Below are positions 26,302 to 35,353 of a stretch of 64,000 nucleotides of DNA, piece after piece. Made by a program: the position numbers and the translations under genes. Each line of letters starts with the position of its first letter. Position 1 is the first letter of the stretch. The notes under the pieces are model-generated. The model was not told the origin of the DNA. It saw only the letters and a list, made by a program, of their open reading frames with translations, and searched no databases. The DNA comes from Halosolutus gelatinilyticus. Lineage in GTDB: Archaea; Halobacteriota; Halobacteria; Halobacteriales; Natrialbaceae. The stretch spans positions 2,852,001 to 2,916,000 of the forward strand of contig NZ_CP095491.1 in NCBI RefSeq assembly GCF_023028105.1, written 5' to 3'.

Positions 26302-26320
26302 GTTTAGCACCTTTCTAAAC
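26302..26320. promoter_or_regulatory. operator-like palindrome GTTTAG-N7-CTAAAC
   Basis: Perfect 6-bp inverted repeat with a 7-bp centre, directly abutting motif copy 3 on its upstream side. The 19-bp size and central gap fit a dimeric winged-helix protein site. The half-site resembles the left box (GTTTAAC) of the island promoter motif. Confidence 0.5.
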
Positions 26321-26411
26321 GTCGGAACCGCCGGTTTTCGCCTTCCCGGTCGTTTTGGCCGCCGACGGCGCCCACAGAAGGGGGATTCTCGCCCGTGTCG
26401 CTGCTGCAATC

Positions 26412-26431
26412 GTTTATCCGCGGTATAGTAA
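26412..26431 (+). promoter_or_regulatory. bipartite promoter motif, copy 4
   Basis: GTTTATC, spacer CGCGG, TATAGTAA, followed by ACGG; one of the best copies. The right box ends 116 nt before the ATG at 26548, so the transcript has a leader containing a GC-rich hairpin. Confidence 0.6.
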
Positions 26432-26547
26432 ACGGCCCACGTCGGGTTGGACGCTGTTGAGGCACGCCCGCTGATCGCGGGCGCACCAATTCCGAACGGC
26501 CACCGTCGCACGATCGCGTGTGACGCTCCATCAGACAACGTCAACCT

Positions 26548-27948
26548 ATGACCACGACACTCAGCGACACGGAAACGCGAGCGGACGAGCGAGCGAACGA
26601 CGAGCGCGACGAGGGGGTGTCCCGCTCGGAGATCTCTTACGAGCACGCCGCCGAGTCGTCCGCGCGCGAAGCGACGATCTGCGTCGTCGGCCTGGGCTAC
26701 GTCGGCCTCCCGCTCGCCGTCGGGTTCGCGCAGTCGGACTACCGCGTGATCGGGTACGACGTCGACGAGTCGACGGTCGAACGGCTGCAGGCGGGATTCG
26801 ACACGACGGGTGACCTCTCGAACGAAGCGGTTCGAAACGACGACATCTCCTACACCACGGACGCGAGCGAGATCGCCGACGCGGATTACGTCATCGTCGC
26901 CGTGCCGACGCCGATCGACGACGCCGATCGGCCGGACCTGAGCTACGTTGAGAGCGCCGCGACGACCGTCGGATCGAAGATGAAGCCGGGAACGACTGTC
27001 GTTCTCGAGTCGACCGTCTACCCGGGAACGACTCGAGAAGCCCTCGTCCCGGCGCTCGAAGCGGCCTCCGAGCTCACCGCCGGCGAGGATTTCTTCGTCG
27101 GCTACTCGCCGGAGCGGGCCACGCCGGGCGATCCCGACCACGGCCTGGCGGACGTCGTTAAAGTCGTCAGCGCGCAGAACGAGACGGTGCTCGACGACGT
27201 GGCGACGCTGTACGAGTCGATCGTTGACGCGGGCGTTCACCGCGCCCCGTCGATCGAAGTCGCCGAAGCGTGCAAGGTCGTCGAGAACACCCAGCGCGAC
27301 GTCAACATCGCGTTCGTCAACGAGCTGTCGATGGCGCTCGAACGGATGGGCGTCGACGCGGAGGCGGTCCTCGAAGCGGCGGGTACGAAGTGGAACTTCC
27401 ACGACTACCGTCCGGGACTGGTCGGCGGGCACTGCATCCCGGTCGATCCGTACTTCTTCGCGTACCGATCGGCCCGCGACGGGTACGAACCCGAACTCGT
27501 GCGCACGAGCCGGCAGGTCAATGAGTCGGTCCCGGACCACGTCGCGAAGCTGACGATCAAGGCCCTCAACGAGTGCAACAAGACCCTGCGCGAGAGTCGC
27601 GTGCTGGTCATGGGGCTGGCGTACAAGCCGGGCGTCGGCGACATCCGCAGTTCGAAGGTCTCGAACGTCGTCGACTCGCTTCAGGAGTACGACGTCGACG
27701 TCGAGGGCTTCGACCCGTTCGCGGACGACGAGGCGGTTCGGGACGCGTTCGATCTCGACGTCCAGGAGACCCTCACCTTCGAAGGCGTCGACGCGATCCT
27801 GCTCGCGACGCCGCACGATGAGTTCGAACAGCTCGATCTCGAGGCCGTGACCGCCGAGCTCGAAGCCGATCCCGCGCTGGTCGACGTGACCGGCGCCCTC
27901 GACGAAGCGGCGGCCGTCGAGGCTGGATTCGTCTACCGGAGGTTGTGA
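26548..27948 (+). CDS. nucleotide-sugar (UDP-HexNAc-type) 6-dehydrogenase
   Basis: 466 residues of the UDP-glucose/GDP-mannose dehydrogenase family. An acidic 40-residue extension precedes the NAD-binding motif GLGYVG (48-53). The catalytic Cys is Cys296 in GGHCIPVDPYF, and ENTQRDVNIAFVNELSMAL plus EAAGTKWNFHDYRPG are features of the TviB/WbpO branch, which oxidises UDP-GlcNAc or UDP-GalNAc to the uronic acid. It would supply an acidic N-acetylhexosaminuronic sugar for a surface glycan, downstream of GlmS. It heads a four-gene plus-strand unit with the DUF354, GT4 and GT-C-like genes. Confidence 0.92.
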   Translation: MTTTLSDTETRADERANDERDEGVSRSEISYEHAAESSAREATICVVGLGYVGLPLAVGFAQSDYRVIGYDVDESTVERLQAGFDTTGDLSNEAVRNDDISYTTDASEIADADYVIVAVPTPIDDADRPDLSYVESAATTVGSKMKPGTTVVLESTVYPGTTREALVPALEAASELTAGEDFFVGYSPERATPGDPDHGLADVVKVVSAQNETVLDDVATLYESIVDAGVHRAPSIEVAEACKVVENTQRDVNIAFVNELSMALERMGVDAEAVLEAAGTKWNFHDYRPGLVGGHCIPVDPYFFAYRSARDGYEPELVRTSRQVNESVPDHVAKLTIKALNECNKTLRESRVLVMGLAYKPGVGDIRSSKVSNVVDSLQEYDVDVEGFDPFADDEAVRDAFDLDVQETLTFEGVDAILLATPHDEFEQLDLEAVTAELEADPALVDVTGALDEAAAVEAGFVYRRL

Positions 27949-27999
27949 ACAGATGCCACACCGGCGTCCCTGCGCTCCTCGCGCGGAGGTGGATCGACG

Positions 28000-29070
28000 A
28001 TGCGAGCCGTGATAACGATCCAGCACCCCGGCCACGTCCACTTCTTCCGGCATCCGATCGCGGAACTCGAGGCGCGGGGCCACGAGATCCACGTCTTCGC
28101 CCGCGAGAACGACGTGGCGATCGACCTCCTCGAGGCGTACGACATCGACCACGAGGTGTTGGCCGGCGAATCGGGCGGATTGCTCTCGCTCGCGGCCGTC
28201 CAGGCGACCTACGAGACGCGGCTACTACGACGGGCGCGGCGGATCGATCCCGACGTCATCGCGGCCATCGGCGGCGTCGCCGCCGCCCACGTCGCGTCCG
28301 CGTTGCGCACGACGAGCGTCGTCTTCTACGACACGGAACACGCGACGCTGATCACCAGGCTCGGCTATCCGTTCGCGGACGTGATCTGCACGCCGTCGTG
28401 CTACCGCGACGAGATCGGACCGAAACAGGTGACGTACCCGGGCTACCACGAACTGGCCTACCTGCACCCCGATCGGTTCGAGCCGGACTCGTCCGTTCGC
28501 GAGTCCGTCGGCCTCGAACCTGGCGAGCGGTTCGCCGTCGTTCGCCTCAGCAGCTGGGAGGCGTCCCACGACGTCGGTCACGGCGGGTTCGACGATCCGC
28601 GCGAGGTCGTCGAACGGCTCGAAGAGGCGGGTCTCGAGGTCCTGCTCGCCGCGGAGGGGGAGCCGCCGGCCGACCTCGAATCGTACCAGTTCGCGACCTC
28701 GCCGGACCGGATGCACGACCTGCTGGCCTGCGCCGACGTCGTGTTGAGCGAGGGGGCGACGACCGCGGCGGAAGCCGCCGTGCTCGGCACGCCGGCGGTG
28801 TACGTGAACGCGCTCTCGCTGGGATACACGGCCGACATCGAGGAGTACGGCCTCCTGTTCGGCTACCACGGCGAGTCGCGCCACATCCGCGGGCTCGAAC
28901 AGGCGGTGGCGATCGCCGAACAGGACGACGCGCCGTGGGAGCGCCTCCGCGATCGATTGCTCGCCGATCGGATCGACGTGACCGAGTTCGTCGTCCGACA
29001 GATCGAAAAGCACGCGCGGGCGTCCGCGTCGAACCGATCGACGGCGGCGGCCAACGCGTCCCACTCATGA
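28000..29070 (+). CDS. DUF354 family protein (GT-B fold, glycan biosynthesis)
   Basis: 356 residues starting MRAVITIQHPGHVHFFRHPIAELEARGHEIHVFARE, the hallmark N-terminus of DUF354. The second half has CADVVLSEGATTAAEAAVLGTPAVYVNA, a nucleotide-sugar binding pattern like that of UDP-GlcNAc 2-epimerase and MurG. The family has a GT-B fold; members are found in archaeal surface-glycan clusters but their reaction is not established. It starts 51 nt after the dehydrogenase stop, and its TGA overlaps the ATG of the GT4 gene, so it belongs to this operon. Confidence 0.87.
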   Translation: MRAVITIQHPGHVHFFRHPIAELEARGHEIHVFARENDVAIDLLEAYDIDHEVLAGESGGLLSLAAVQATYETRLLRRARRIDPDVIAAIGGVAAAHVASALRTTSVVFYDTEHATLITRLGYPFADVICTPSCYRDEIGPKQVTYPGYHELAYLHPDRFEPDSSVRESVGLEPGERFAVVRLSSWEASHDVGHGGFDDPREVVERLEEAGLEVLLAAEGEPPADLESYQFATSPDRMHDLLACADVVLSEGATTAAEAAVLGTPAVYVNALSLGYTADIEEYGLLFGYHGESRHIRGLEQAVAIAEQDDAPWERLRDRLLADRIDVTEFVVRQIEKHARASASNRSTAAANASHS

Positions 29071-30029
29071 ACGTCCTCCAGCTGGTCACCTCGCCGCGGC
29101 CGTTCTTCGACCAGCAGATTTCGGCGCTCGAGGATCGCGGCGTCGACTGTACGGTCCTCCCCGTACCCGGAGAGTACAGCGGCGACTCCTCTCGGTCGCC
29201 GACGGACTACGTGCGGTACTATCCTGAGATCCTCTCGGCGGTTCGTTCGACCGAGTACGACCTCGTCCACGCGAACTACGGGCTCGTCGCGCCGTTCGCG
29301 CTCGCGCAGCCGACCCGGCCGGTAGTGCTGACCCTGTGGGGGACGGACCTGATGAGCCAGCGGGGGTGGCTCCGGTCGCTCAGCCGCTACGGCGCCCGTC
29401 GGGCGGACGCCGCGGTCGTTCCGAGTCGAACCTTATCGCGCGAACTCGAGACCGACCATGAAGTGATCCCGTTCGGCGTCGACACCGACCTGTTCAGGCC
29501 GATCGCGCGGGCCGAAGCCCGCGAGCGCGTCGGCTGGGAGACCGACCGCCCGATCGCGCTGTTTCCCTACGACCGGACCCGATCGGTCAAGGACTTTCCG
29601 CGGGCGCGCCGCCTCGTCGAGCGGGCCGACGCCGACCTCGAGCTACGGACGGTCTCCGGCGTCGACCACGAGGAGATCCCCTACTACATGAACGCCAGCG
29701 ACGTCCTGCTGGTCACCTCGAGGCGGGAGAGCGGCCCGATGGTCGTCAAGGAGGCCGCCGCGTGCAACCTGCCGATCGTCTCGACCGACGTCGGCTTCGT
29801 CCGCGAAACGATCGACGGCGCGACGAACTGCGTCGTCAGCGACGACGACCGCGACCTGATCGACGGCCTCGAACGAGTCGTCGCCGACGGGGACCGATCC
29901 GACGCTCGCGAAGCGCTCGACGGGATCGGTCGCGAGTCGCTGGCCGACGACCTCCTCGGCGTGTATCGCCGGATCCTCGATCGGTCCGAGGGACGGCCCA
30001 GTCCAAGGGAGGTGAGCCATGAAATATAG
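29067..30029 (+). CDS. GT4-family glycosyltransferase
   Basis: 320 residues, GT-B fold. The ATG at 29067 overlaps the stop of the DUF354 gene. Seen: the N-terminal LVTSPRPFFDQQISALEDRG, VLTLWGTDLM, AVVPSRTLSRELE, VIPFGVDTDLFRP, and the retaining-enzyme E-x7-E motif ESGPMVVKE with PIVSTDVGFVRETI. It transfers a sugar from an NDP donor to a lipid- or glycan-linked acceptor at the cytoplasmic face; specificity unknown. It overlaps the following membrane-protein gene by 11 nt. Confidence 0.92.
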   Translation: MNVLQLVTSPRPFFDQQISALEDRGVDCTVLPVPGEYSGDSSRSPTDYVRYYPEILSAVRSTEYDLVHANYGLVAPFALAQPTRPVVLTLWGTDLMSQRGWLRSLSRYGARRADAAVVPSRTLSRELETDHEVIPFGVDTDLFRPIARAEARERVGWETDRPIALFPYDRTRSVKDFPRARRLVERADADLELRTVSGVDHEEIPYYMNASDVLLVTSRRESGPMVVKEAAACNLPIVSTDVGFVRETIDGATNCVVSDDDRDLIDGLERVVADGDRSDAREALDGIGRESLADDLLGVYRRILDRSEGRPSPREVSHEI

Positions 30030-31998
30030 ATCGCTCTCCGAACTCCGGCCGCTGCGCCTCGACACGGTGGCGGCGATCGGCGGCCTCCTGATCGCGCTGA
30101 TGCTGTTGCCGCTGCGGCTGCTGGCGTCGCAGATCTACCTCAACACCGTCCCGGTCGTCCTCGGCACCGCGTGCGCGTTGTACCTCCTCTCGCTCTACCA
30201 GGAGGACGACGCGCGGGCGTTCCCGACGCTACCGTCGTCGGTGTCGATGGCGCTCCCGGGCGTCGTCCTGACCGGGCTGGCGGGGCTCGTCGCCCTGACG
30301 GTACTCCAGGGGGCGCGAACGGACCTCTTCTTCGCGCTGGCGAGCGTCGTCGGTACGCTCGTGGTCGCGCAGATCGTCTTCACGAGCGATCGCGACTATC
30401 ACAACGCGCTGGTGTTGCTCCAGATCGTCCTGTTCGCGCTCGTCTTCCGGTTCACCGCTCTGTACGCGACGCCTGGATACGTCGGAATCGACGTCTGGAC
30501 GCACACGGAACTGATAGAGGGGATCCTCTCGGAGCGATCGCTCGGCGCGATCTCGGACGACAAGCACTACGCGTCGCCGTTCTACCATCTGCTGGTCGCG
30601 GCATCGGCGCTGCTGTACGACGTTCCGGTGCGGACCGCGCTGTTCCTCTCGATCGGCCTCGCGATGCCGCTGTCGATCCTGCTGGTCTACGCCGGCACGA
30701 ACCTGCTCGTCTCGGAGCGGTGGGCGACGCTCGCGGCCGCGTTCTACGCGTTCGCAAGCCACGTCGTGATGTGGGGGATCCACCTCATCCCCACGAGCCT
30801 CGGGCTGGTGTTCTTCCTCGGGTTGGTGTACGCGCTGATCCGGGTAATGCGGATCGAGTACACGATCCGGGACTTCTCGGTGTTGCTCCTGTTGAGCGTC
30901 GCCGTGATCCTCACCCACCAGGTGTCGACGTTCATCACGCTCGTGTTGTTGCTGGCGGCGTTCATCGCTCAGGTGGTGTTCGTCGTCGGCCCGCTCGGGC
31001 TGACGCGGCTCGACGCGAACGTCTTCCGGGCGAAGAAGCCGGTCAACCTCGTCGGGCTCGTCGTCTTCAACGTCGGGCTGACGATCTTCGTCTGGTCGCT
31101 GACGCCCTACCGGAAGAACTCGTTTCTGGAGACGGTCCTGAGCTTCTTCGCCCAGACCGTCAAGGAGAGCGCCGGCTTCCTCAACATCGCAAGCGGGTCG
31201 GGCGACCCCGCCGAGGCGGGCGGCCCCGACGGCCCGCCCACACTGCTCGAACAGCTCGTTCCCTACGTGGACAACCTCGGGTTTCTGTTATTGCTCGGCG
31301 CCACGTTCGTGGGTTGCCTGTACATCGTCCACCGTCGACGCGCCGAGCAGTCGGTGTTCACGCTCATGCTGGCCGCGGCGTTCATGCTGGTGTTCGTCAT
31401 GGGCTTCCCGATGTTCGGGATCCACACGTTCATCCCGACGCGCTGGTTCGCGTTCCTCTACGCGCCGATGGCGATCCTCGGCGCGATCGGACTGCGAACG
31501 CTCAGCGGAACGCTCACGCCGAAGCTCGTCGTCTCCGTGCTGCTGTTGTTCGTGCTGGTGTATCCGGGAGCGATGGTGCTCGCCGCCGAGAGCAACATCG
31601 ACAACCCCGTCTTCGACGATCAGCACGAACGGCTGGCCTACGACGAGTCGGAACTCGCGGCGGCCCGATCGATCGCCGAGTTGACCGGCTCGCCGGACGG
31701 CAGCGAGATCCGTCCCGATCAGCGACTGTACACCGATCACCCGTACCAGACGCTGCTCGATCGAACGGGCGCGTATCCGTCGACGACGACGGCGACAGTA
31801 CCGGAAAACGGGAGTGCCACGCACAATTATACGGTCTACCGGACGACCCAGTCGTCCGACGCGATCTACTTCGACGACGAGAATGGGTACGGCCGGATCG
31901 AACAGATCTCGCGAGAGCGGCTGTGCCGGCCGGGGCAGGCGACAGTCTACACGAACGGCGACGTGACGATGTGCACGCCGTCGCCGGCGTCCGGCTAA
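30019..31998 (+). CDS. polytopic GT-C-like membrane protein (glycan assembly)
   Basis: 659 residues with a dozen or more membrane helices in the first 520 residues and a C-terminal outer domain. After helix 4 a conserved-looking acidic loop GIDVWTHTELIEGIL precedes YASPFYHLLVA, the position of the catalytic loop in GT-C enzymes such as ArnT/PMT types. This suggests transfer of a sugar from a polyprenyl-phosphate donor at the outer face, or polymerase-like activity. Sequence identity to a named family is not something I can assert. It overlaps the GT4 gene and ends the operon. Confidence 0.75.
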   Translation: MKYRSLSELRPLRLDTVAAIGGLLIALMLLPLRLLASQIYLNTVPVVLGTACALYLLSLYQEDDARAFPTLPSSVSMALPGVVLTGLAGLVALTVLQGARTDLFFALASVVGTLVVAQIVFTSDRDYHNALVLLQIVLFALVFRFTALYATPGYVGIDVWTHTELIEGILSERSLGAISDDKHYASPFYHLLVAASALLYDVPVRTALFLSIGLAMPLSILLVYAGTNLLVSERWATLAAAFYAFASHVVMWGIHLIPTSLGLVFFLGLVYALIRVMRIEYTIRDFSVLLLLSVAVILTHQVSTFITLVLLLAAFIAQVVFVVGPLGLTRLDANVFRAKKPVNLVGLVVFNVGLTIFVWSLTPYRKNSFLETVLSFFAQTVKESAGFLNIASGSGDPAEAGGPDGPPTLLEQLVPYVDNLGFLLLLGATFVGCLYIVHRRRAEQSVFTLMLAAAFMLVFVMGFPMFGIHTFIPTRWFAFLYAPMAILGAIGLRTLSGTLTPKLVVSVLLLFVLVYPGAMVLAAESNIDNPVFDDQHERLAYDESELAAARSIAELTGSPDGSEIRPDQRLYTDHPYQTLLDRTGAYPSTTTATVPENGSATHNYTVYRTTQSSDAIYFDDENGYGRIEQISRERLCRPGQATVYTNGDVTMCTPSPASG

Positions 31999-32685
31999 CG
32001 TCGGATGCTCTTTCTCCGGGCGCTACCGACGCGAGCACCGCGGATCGTCGGTAGCGATCGCGTCGGAACCGACTCCCGCGAGCCGTCGTCGACGGCCGAT
32101 CGTCGAGTCGGATAGAAGGCGTTTCGATCGCCCGGTCAGGGAAGGACAGGTGCCCCACGTCGCCACGCGCTCGCGTCCCGTTCGAAGCAACTGTGCGGCG
32201 TCTGAGGCAGGTTCCGGCCGGGGATCCCTTGCTCCATCGTGTGATTTCGAAAAGCGTCTCAGCGGAGATCCTCGACGGCTTTTGATCTGACGAATCGATC
32301 GTCACTCTCGGACTCGCGCGGGATGGCTCGCCGGCGGTCGTCGCGACCTGCCAGCGAACGACCCGCGGGCGACGATCGCCGTCTCGAACGGGTCATCGAC
32401 GAGATGCGAACGAGATGCGGCGACGGACGCCCCGTCGGACCGTGATCGCCCCATCAACGGTGGCGAGCGCCGCGAGAGCGAGTAACGGAACGACGGACAG
32501 TCGATCGAGTGCAGTCACCGGTGGCGACCCCAAGTCAGAGAAAACGAGTCATCGACGACGTGGGGAGGTTGCGGACCGAGGACGACAGCGTCCGCCTCGA
32601 CGGCCGTAGTGGGCCGTCACAGCACCACGTTCGTACGCGGCGAGCGCAGGAGATGCGCGAACGCGAGGTTCTCTCACGGCCGCAG
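31999..32685. other. intergenic region, no intact gene
   Basis: About 690 bases. A 33-codon minus-strand frame at 32136-32237 (MEQGIPGRNLPQTPHSCF...) has a protein-like start but is too short to assign and may be part of a dispersed repeat. The remaining frames are Arg/Ser-rich noise. No bipartite motif copy occurs here. Confidence 0.5.
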
Positions 32686-33675
32686 CTACTCGACCACGAT
32701 CGGGAGGTGAACGGCGCGGTACGCGTTTTCGGTGCTGGGTTCGGCCGGCGGTTCGTCCTCGTAGAGGAGCAGGGTCAGCCGGAGGTCCTCGCCCTCCATC
32801 GTCGGCGTGATTTCGAGCGTCTGCCGGTGCGTCTCGCCGTCGGGCACGGTCGCCGACTGCCGGTCCAGTTCGTTCGCCTCGTGAACGGTCACGTTATCCC
32901 CCTCGTAGCTCACCCGTTCGAGCAAGACCACGGTCGTGTACGTCCGCTCCTTGTGTTCCCGGTTCGTGATCGTCGCCTCCAGTTCTTGCGTCTCACCGGC
33001 GCTGTACGTCGAGTTGTAGATCGTCTCGACATCCCCGGTGACCTCCTCCGTGTTTATCGAGAACTCGGTGAATCCGTCGTGCTGTGGCGGGTTGGCGACT
33101 GCGAAGCCGCCGCTCACGGCCAGCAGAACCAACCCGATCGCGATCGCCGCGTTGTACGGCCGCCGATTCGTCCGATCGTATGCCGTCGCTCGGCTCCGGG
33201 TGAAAAACGGTGACACTGATGAAAGCGTCGGCGCGAATCGGCGGGCTGGCGGACACCGATGGCGAGAACCGATCGCGACGAGCGCGAGCGCGATCGTGAG
33301 AATCGCAAGTCCGGGGAGCACCGTTTCGACCGCTATACCCCTGGGGGTCACGGTCGCGAAAAGGGTGATCGCCGGAACGAGGGTAAGACTGAAGACGACT
33401 GACAGGACGAGTCGCTCGATCAGCGGTGGACCGCCGCTCACCAGCAGGGGGTTTCCGAGCCCGGTTTTCTCTTCGTCGAAGGACTGGTAATCGTCGTTCG
33501 GTTCGTCCGGGAAGAGGGCCGAGACGAGCGCGTACCCGGGGAAAAAGAGGACGAGCGGGAGTACCAGCAGGATCCGTCCGACCCCTCCGATACCGGTAAA
33601 CACGCCAAGCGTGATGGCGCCCGTGACCGCGATGACGATCGCCTGATCGAGAAACCACCAGTTGGAATCGCTCAT
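32686..33675 (-). CDS. DUF1616 family membrane protein
   Basis: 329 residues. Four to five membrane helices (about 8-28, 33-53, 85-107, 113-133, 175-195) surround FFPGYALVSALFPD, the motif typical of DUF1616, and a C-terminal outer beta domain (200-329) includes YNSTYSAGETQELEATITNREH. DUF1616 proteins are recurrent in archaeal surface-glycan and sorting-enzyme loci; function is not known. A bipartite motif copy sits 27 nt upstream of the ATG, which fixes the start and points to a leaderless transcript. Confidence 0.87.
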   Translation of the reverse strand: MSDSNWWFLDQAIVIAVTGAITLGVFTGIGGVGRILLVLPLVLFFPGYALVSALFPDEPNDDYQSFDEEKTGLGNPLLVSGGPPLIERLVLSVVFSLTLVPAITLFATVTPRGIAVETVLPGLAILTIALALVAIGSRHRCPPARRFAPTLSSVSPFFTRSRATAYDRTNRRPYNAAIAIGLVLLAVSGGFAVANPPQHDGFTEFSINTEEVTGDVETIYNSTYSAGETQELEATITNREHKERTYTTVVLLERVSYEGDNVTVHEANELDRQSATVPDGETHRQTLEITPTMEGEDLRLTLLLYEDEPPAEPSTENAYRAVHLPIVVE

Positions 33676-34053
33676 TTGTACGCACTCGTGGCTGACAGCG
33701 GTTTATTATCGCCCGAGTAAGCCCCGTCTGACGGGGGTCGTTCGGTGTCCGTCCGCCGCCAAATTATCACAATTTCGATACCGATTCTGCTTAAGACGCT
33801 TTCGGAAGTTCTGAACGATTGCACCGAGCGGAACGAACGCGAAACGTCGACATGGATTCCCCCCTGAATCGGGGAAATAAATTTGATCAAGTATTTCTGA
33901 ACATCCCGATATATGGATTTTCACGCCCTATACTGCTGTTTTAAAAGTAACAAAAACGTTCACGGTGCCGGTAAATTCGGCTAAAATAAATCGATCAGAA
34001 ATGCACGGTTTCAACACTTTATTACTGGCCTATGGATAGAGAAGACTGAGGCG
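33676..34053. other. AT-rich divergent intergenic region
   Basis: 378 bases, visibly the most AT-rich non-coding stretch of the window (for example around 33880-34020). It contains motif copy 5 for the DUF1616 gene and, at the right end, TTTATTAC (34017-34024), a TATA-like element about 30 nt upstream of the ATG at 34054. No coding sequence is apparent. Confidence 0.6.
33703..33722 (-). promoter_or_regulatory. bipartite promoter motif, copy 5
   Basis: On the minus strand: GCTTACT, spacer CGGGC, GATAATAA. The right box ends 27 nt before the DUF1616 ATG, at the normal TATA position for a leaderless transcript. Confidence 0.65.
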
Positions 34054-34644
34054 ATGAAAGCGATACATATCAGCTCTGAGGAACATTGCGAGCATGGTAT
34101 GGACGACGAACCCGTCCGTTCTTCCGAGGAGCCCGACGTTTCGAAAGACGAAATCTTCCATCTCTTGCAAAATGAACGGCGTCGGATGGTCCTCCAGTAT
34201 CTTCGCGGAACGGACGGGCCTGTACGCATGCGCGACGTCGCAGAGCAGGTCGCGGCGTGGGAACACGATACGACCGTTGAAGAGCTCACGTCGAAACAAC
34301 GCCAGCGCGTCTACATCCCGCTGTACCAGTCCCACCTCTCGAAGCTCGACGAGGCGGGCGTGATCGACTATCAGCAGGATCGCGGCATCGTCGAGCGGAA
34401 GCCGCTCGCCGATCAGATCGACAAATACCTCGAATTGGAACCGGAGGCCGACTCGGCGGACGAAACGAGCGCAGACGACGGAGCCTGGGGCGATTACTAC
34501 ATCGGTGCGACGGTCGTCGGCTACGCGGTGTTGATCGGCGCAGTGATGGAGCTCCCGTTCGTTTCCCTCGTTTCGGGTATCGGCCTGAGCGCGCTGATCC
34601 TGTTCCTCTTTACGGTACTGACCATCAGCTGGAACATCAACTGA
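34054..34644 (+). CDS. membrane-anchored winged-helix protein (DUF7344 type)
   Basis: 196 residues. The winged-helix domain (about 28-125: DEIFHLLQNERRRMVLQYLRGTDGPVRMRDVAEQVAAWEHDTTVEELTSKQRQRVYIPLYQSHLSKLDEAGVIDYQQDRGIVE) is the DUF7344 type common in haloarchaea. It is followed by an acidic linker and two C-terminal membrane helices (about 148-168 and 171-192). It is a putative membrane-linked transcription regulator. ATG 34054 follows TGAGGCG, a possible ribosome site; ATG 34099 is an alternative. It faces a second gene of the same architecture across 27 nt. Confidence 0.82.
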   Translation: MKAIHISSEEHCEHGMDDEPVRSSEEPDVSKDEIFHLLQNERRRMVLQYLRGTDGPVRMRDVAEQVAAWEHDTTVEELTSKQRQRVYIPLYQSHLSKLDEAGVIDYQQDRGIVERKPLADQIDKYLELEPEADSADETSADDGAWGDYYIGATVVGYAVLIGAVMELPFVSLVSGIGLSALILFLFTVLTISWNIN

Positions 34645-34671
34645 TGGGCAGCCACAACGACTAGCTGTATT

Positions 34672-35214
34672 CTACGTACACGGGACGAACCAGACGGCGA
34701 CCGTAGTGACGAGCGTGACAGTCAGCGCGGTCAGAACCGACGCCGAAACGATCGCGAGAAGCAGAATCAGGAAGCCGGCCGCGAGCACGCCGAGGACGGT
34801 CGGAGAGATGCCAGATCTGCGTCCGCCCGATCGGGGCCGCGCCCGTTCGACGAGTCCCTGCGTTTGGTCGAACTCGATCTCACCCGCCGCCTCGAGCGCC
34901 GGGAGTCGGTCCCGGTACAACCGCTCGTGAACGTCGGCCCACGTGTCGATCGGCGGGTGAGCGGGTTCGATCAACTGGTCGGTGATCTCGTCGACGGTCG
35001 CGGGCGTCGACATCTCGTCTAGATCGACCAGAAGCGCGGCATTCGAGTCCGGGACGTACTGCTCCGCGTCACCGCCGTCCTCGGTATCGGCCGTCGAGAG
35101 ACCGTTCCGCGAGGGATAATAGATCGTAATCCCCGACGTAGTGTCGGCGTCTTCGGGACGTTCCCCCTCGGAAACGTCCGAGGACGAACTGAACCAGGAC
35201 GGCGTCAGACGCAT
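34672..35214 (-). CDS. second membrane-anchored winged-helix protein, divergent DUF7344-like
   Basis: 180 residues. After a 60-residue hydrophilic start, the region LLVDLDEMSTPATVDEITDQLIEPAHPPIDTWADVHERLYRDRLPALEAAGEIEFDQTQGLVE aligns in pattern with the winged-helix core of the neighbouring convergent gene, and two membrane helices close the protein (about 133-175). The two genes are probably diverged paralogues. A strong TATA-like TATATACC near 35240 lies about 25-30 nt upstream of the ATG. Function as a regulator is inferred. Confidence 0.72.
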   Translation of the reverse strand: MRLTPSWFSSSSDVSEGERPEDADTTSGITIYYPSRNGLSTADTEDGGDAEQYVPDSNAALLVDLDEMSTPATVDEITDQLIEPAHPPIDTWADVHERLYRDRLPALEAAGEIEFDQTQGLVERARPRSGGRRSGISPTVLGVLAAGFLILLLAIVSASVLTALTVTLVTTVAVWFVPCT

Positions 35215-35353
35215 ATTCCACGCTAAAATTCCTTGGTATATAAGTATTCTCTCGGTTTACCGTACTACGAACGATATAAACGGTCGTTAGAGCGGTCAGG
35301 GACCGAAATTTGAGGTGCCGAAAAACATCACAATCTGGATAGAGCCCGTCGGA

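Larger units (their letters stand above)
26191..26547. promoter_or_regulatory. divergent control region with operator-like palindrome
   Basis: 357 bases between the membrane-anchored regulator and the nucleotide-sugar dehydrogenase gene. It holds a motif copy facing left (26279-26298) and one facing right (26412-26431), the inverted repeat GTTTAG (26302-26307) / CTAAAC (26315-26320), and a GC-rich hairpin (26467-26472 / 26478-26483) in the leader of the right-hand gene. No coding sequence is apparent. Confidence 0.65.

Noticed and set aside
26194-28152. Long minus-strand open frame over the nucleotide-sugar dehydrogenase gene
   Set aside because: Antisense reading of a confident gene; composition is Arg/Val/Asp-rich and shows no fold.
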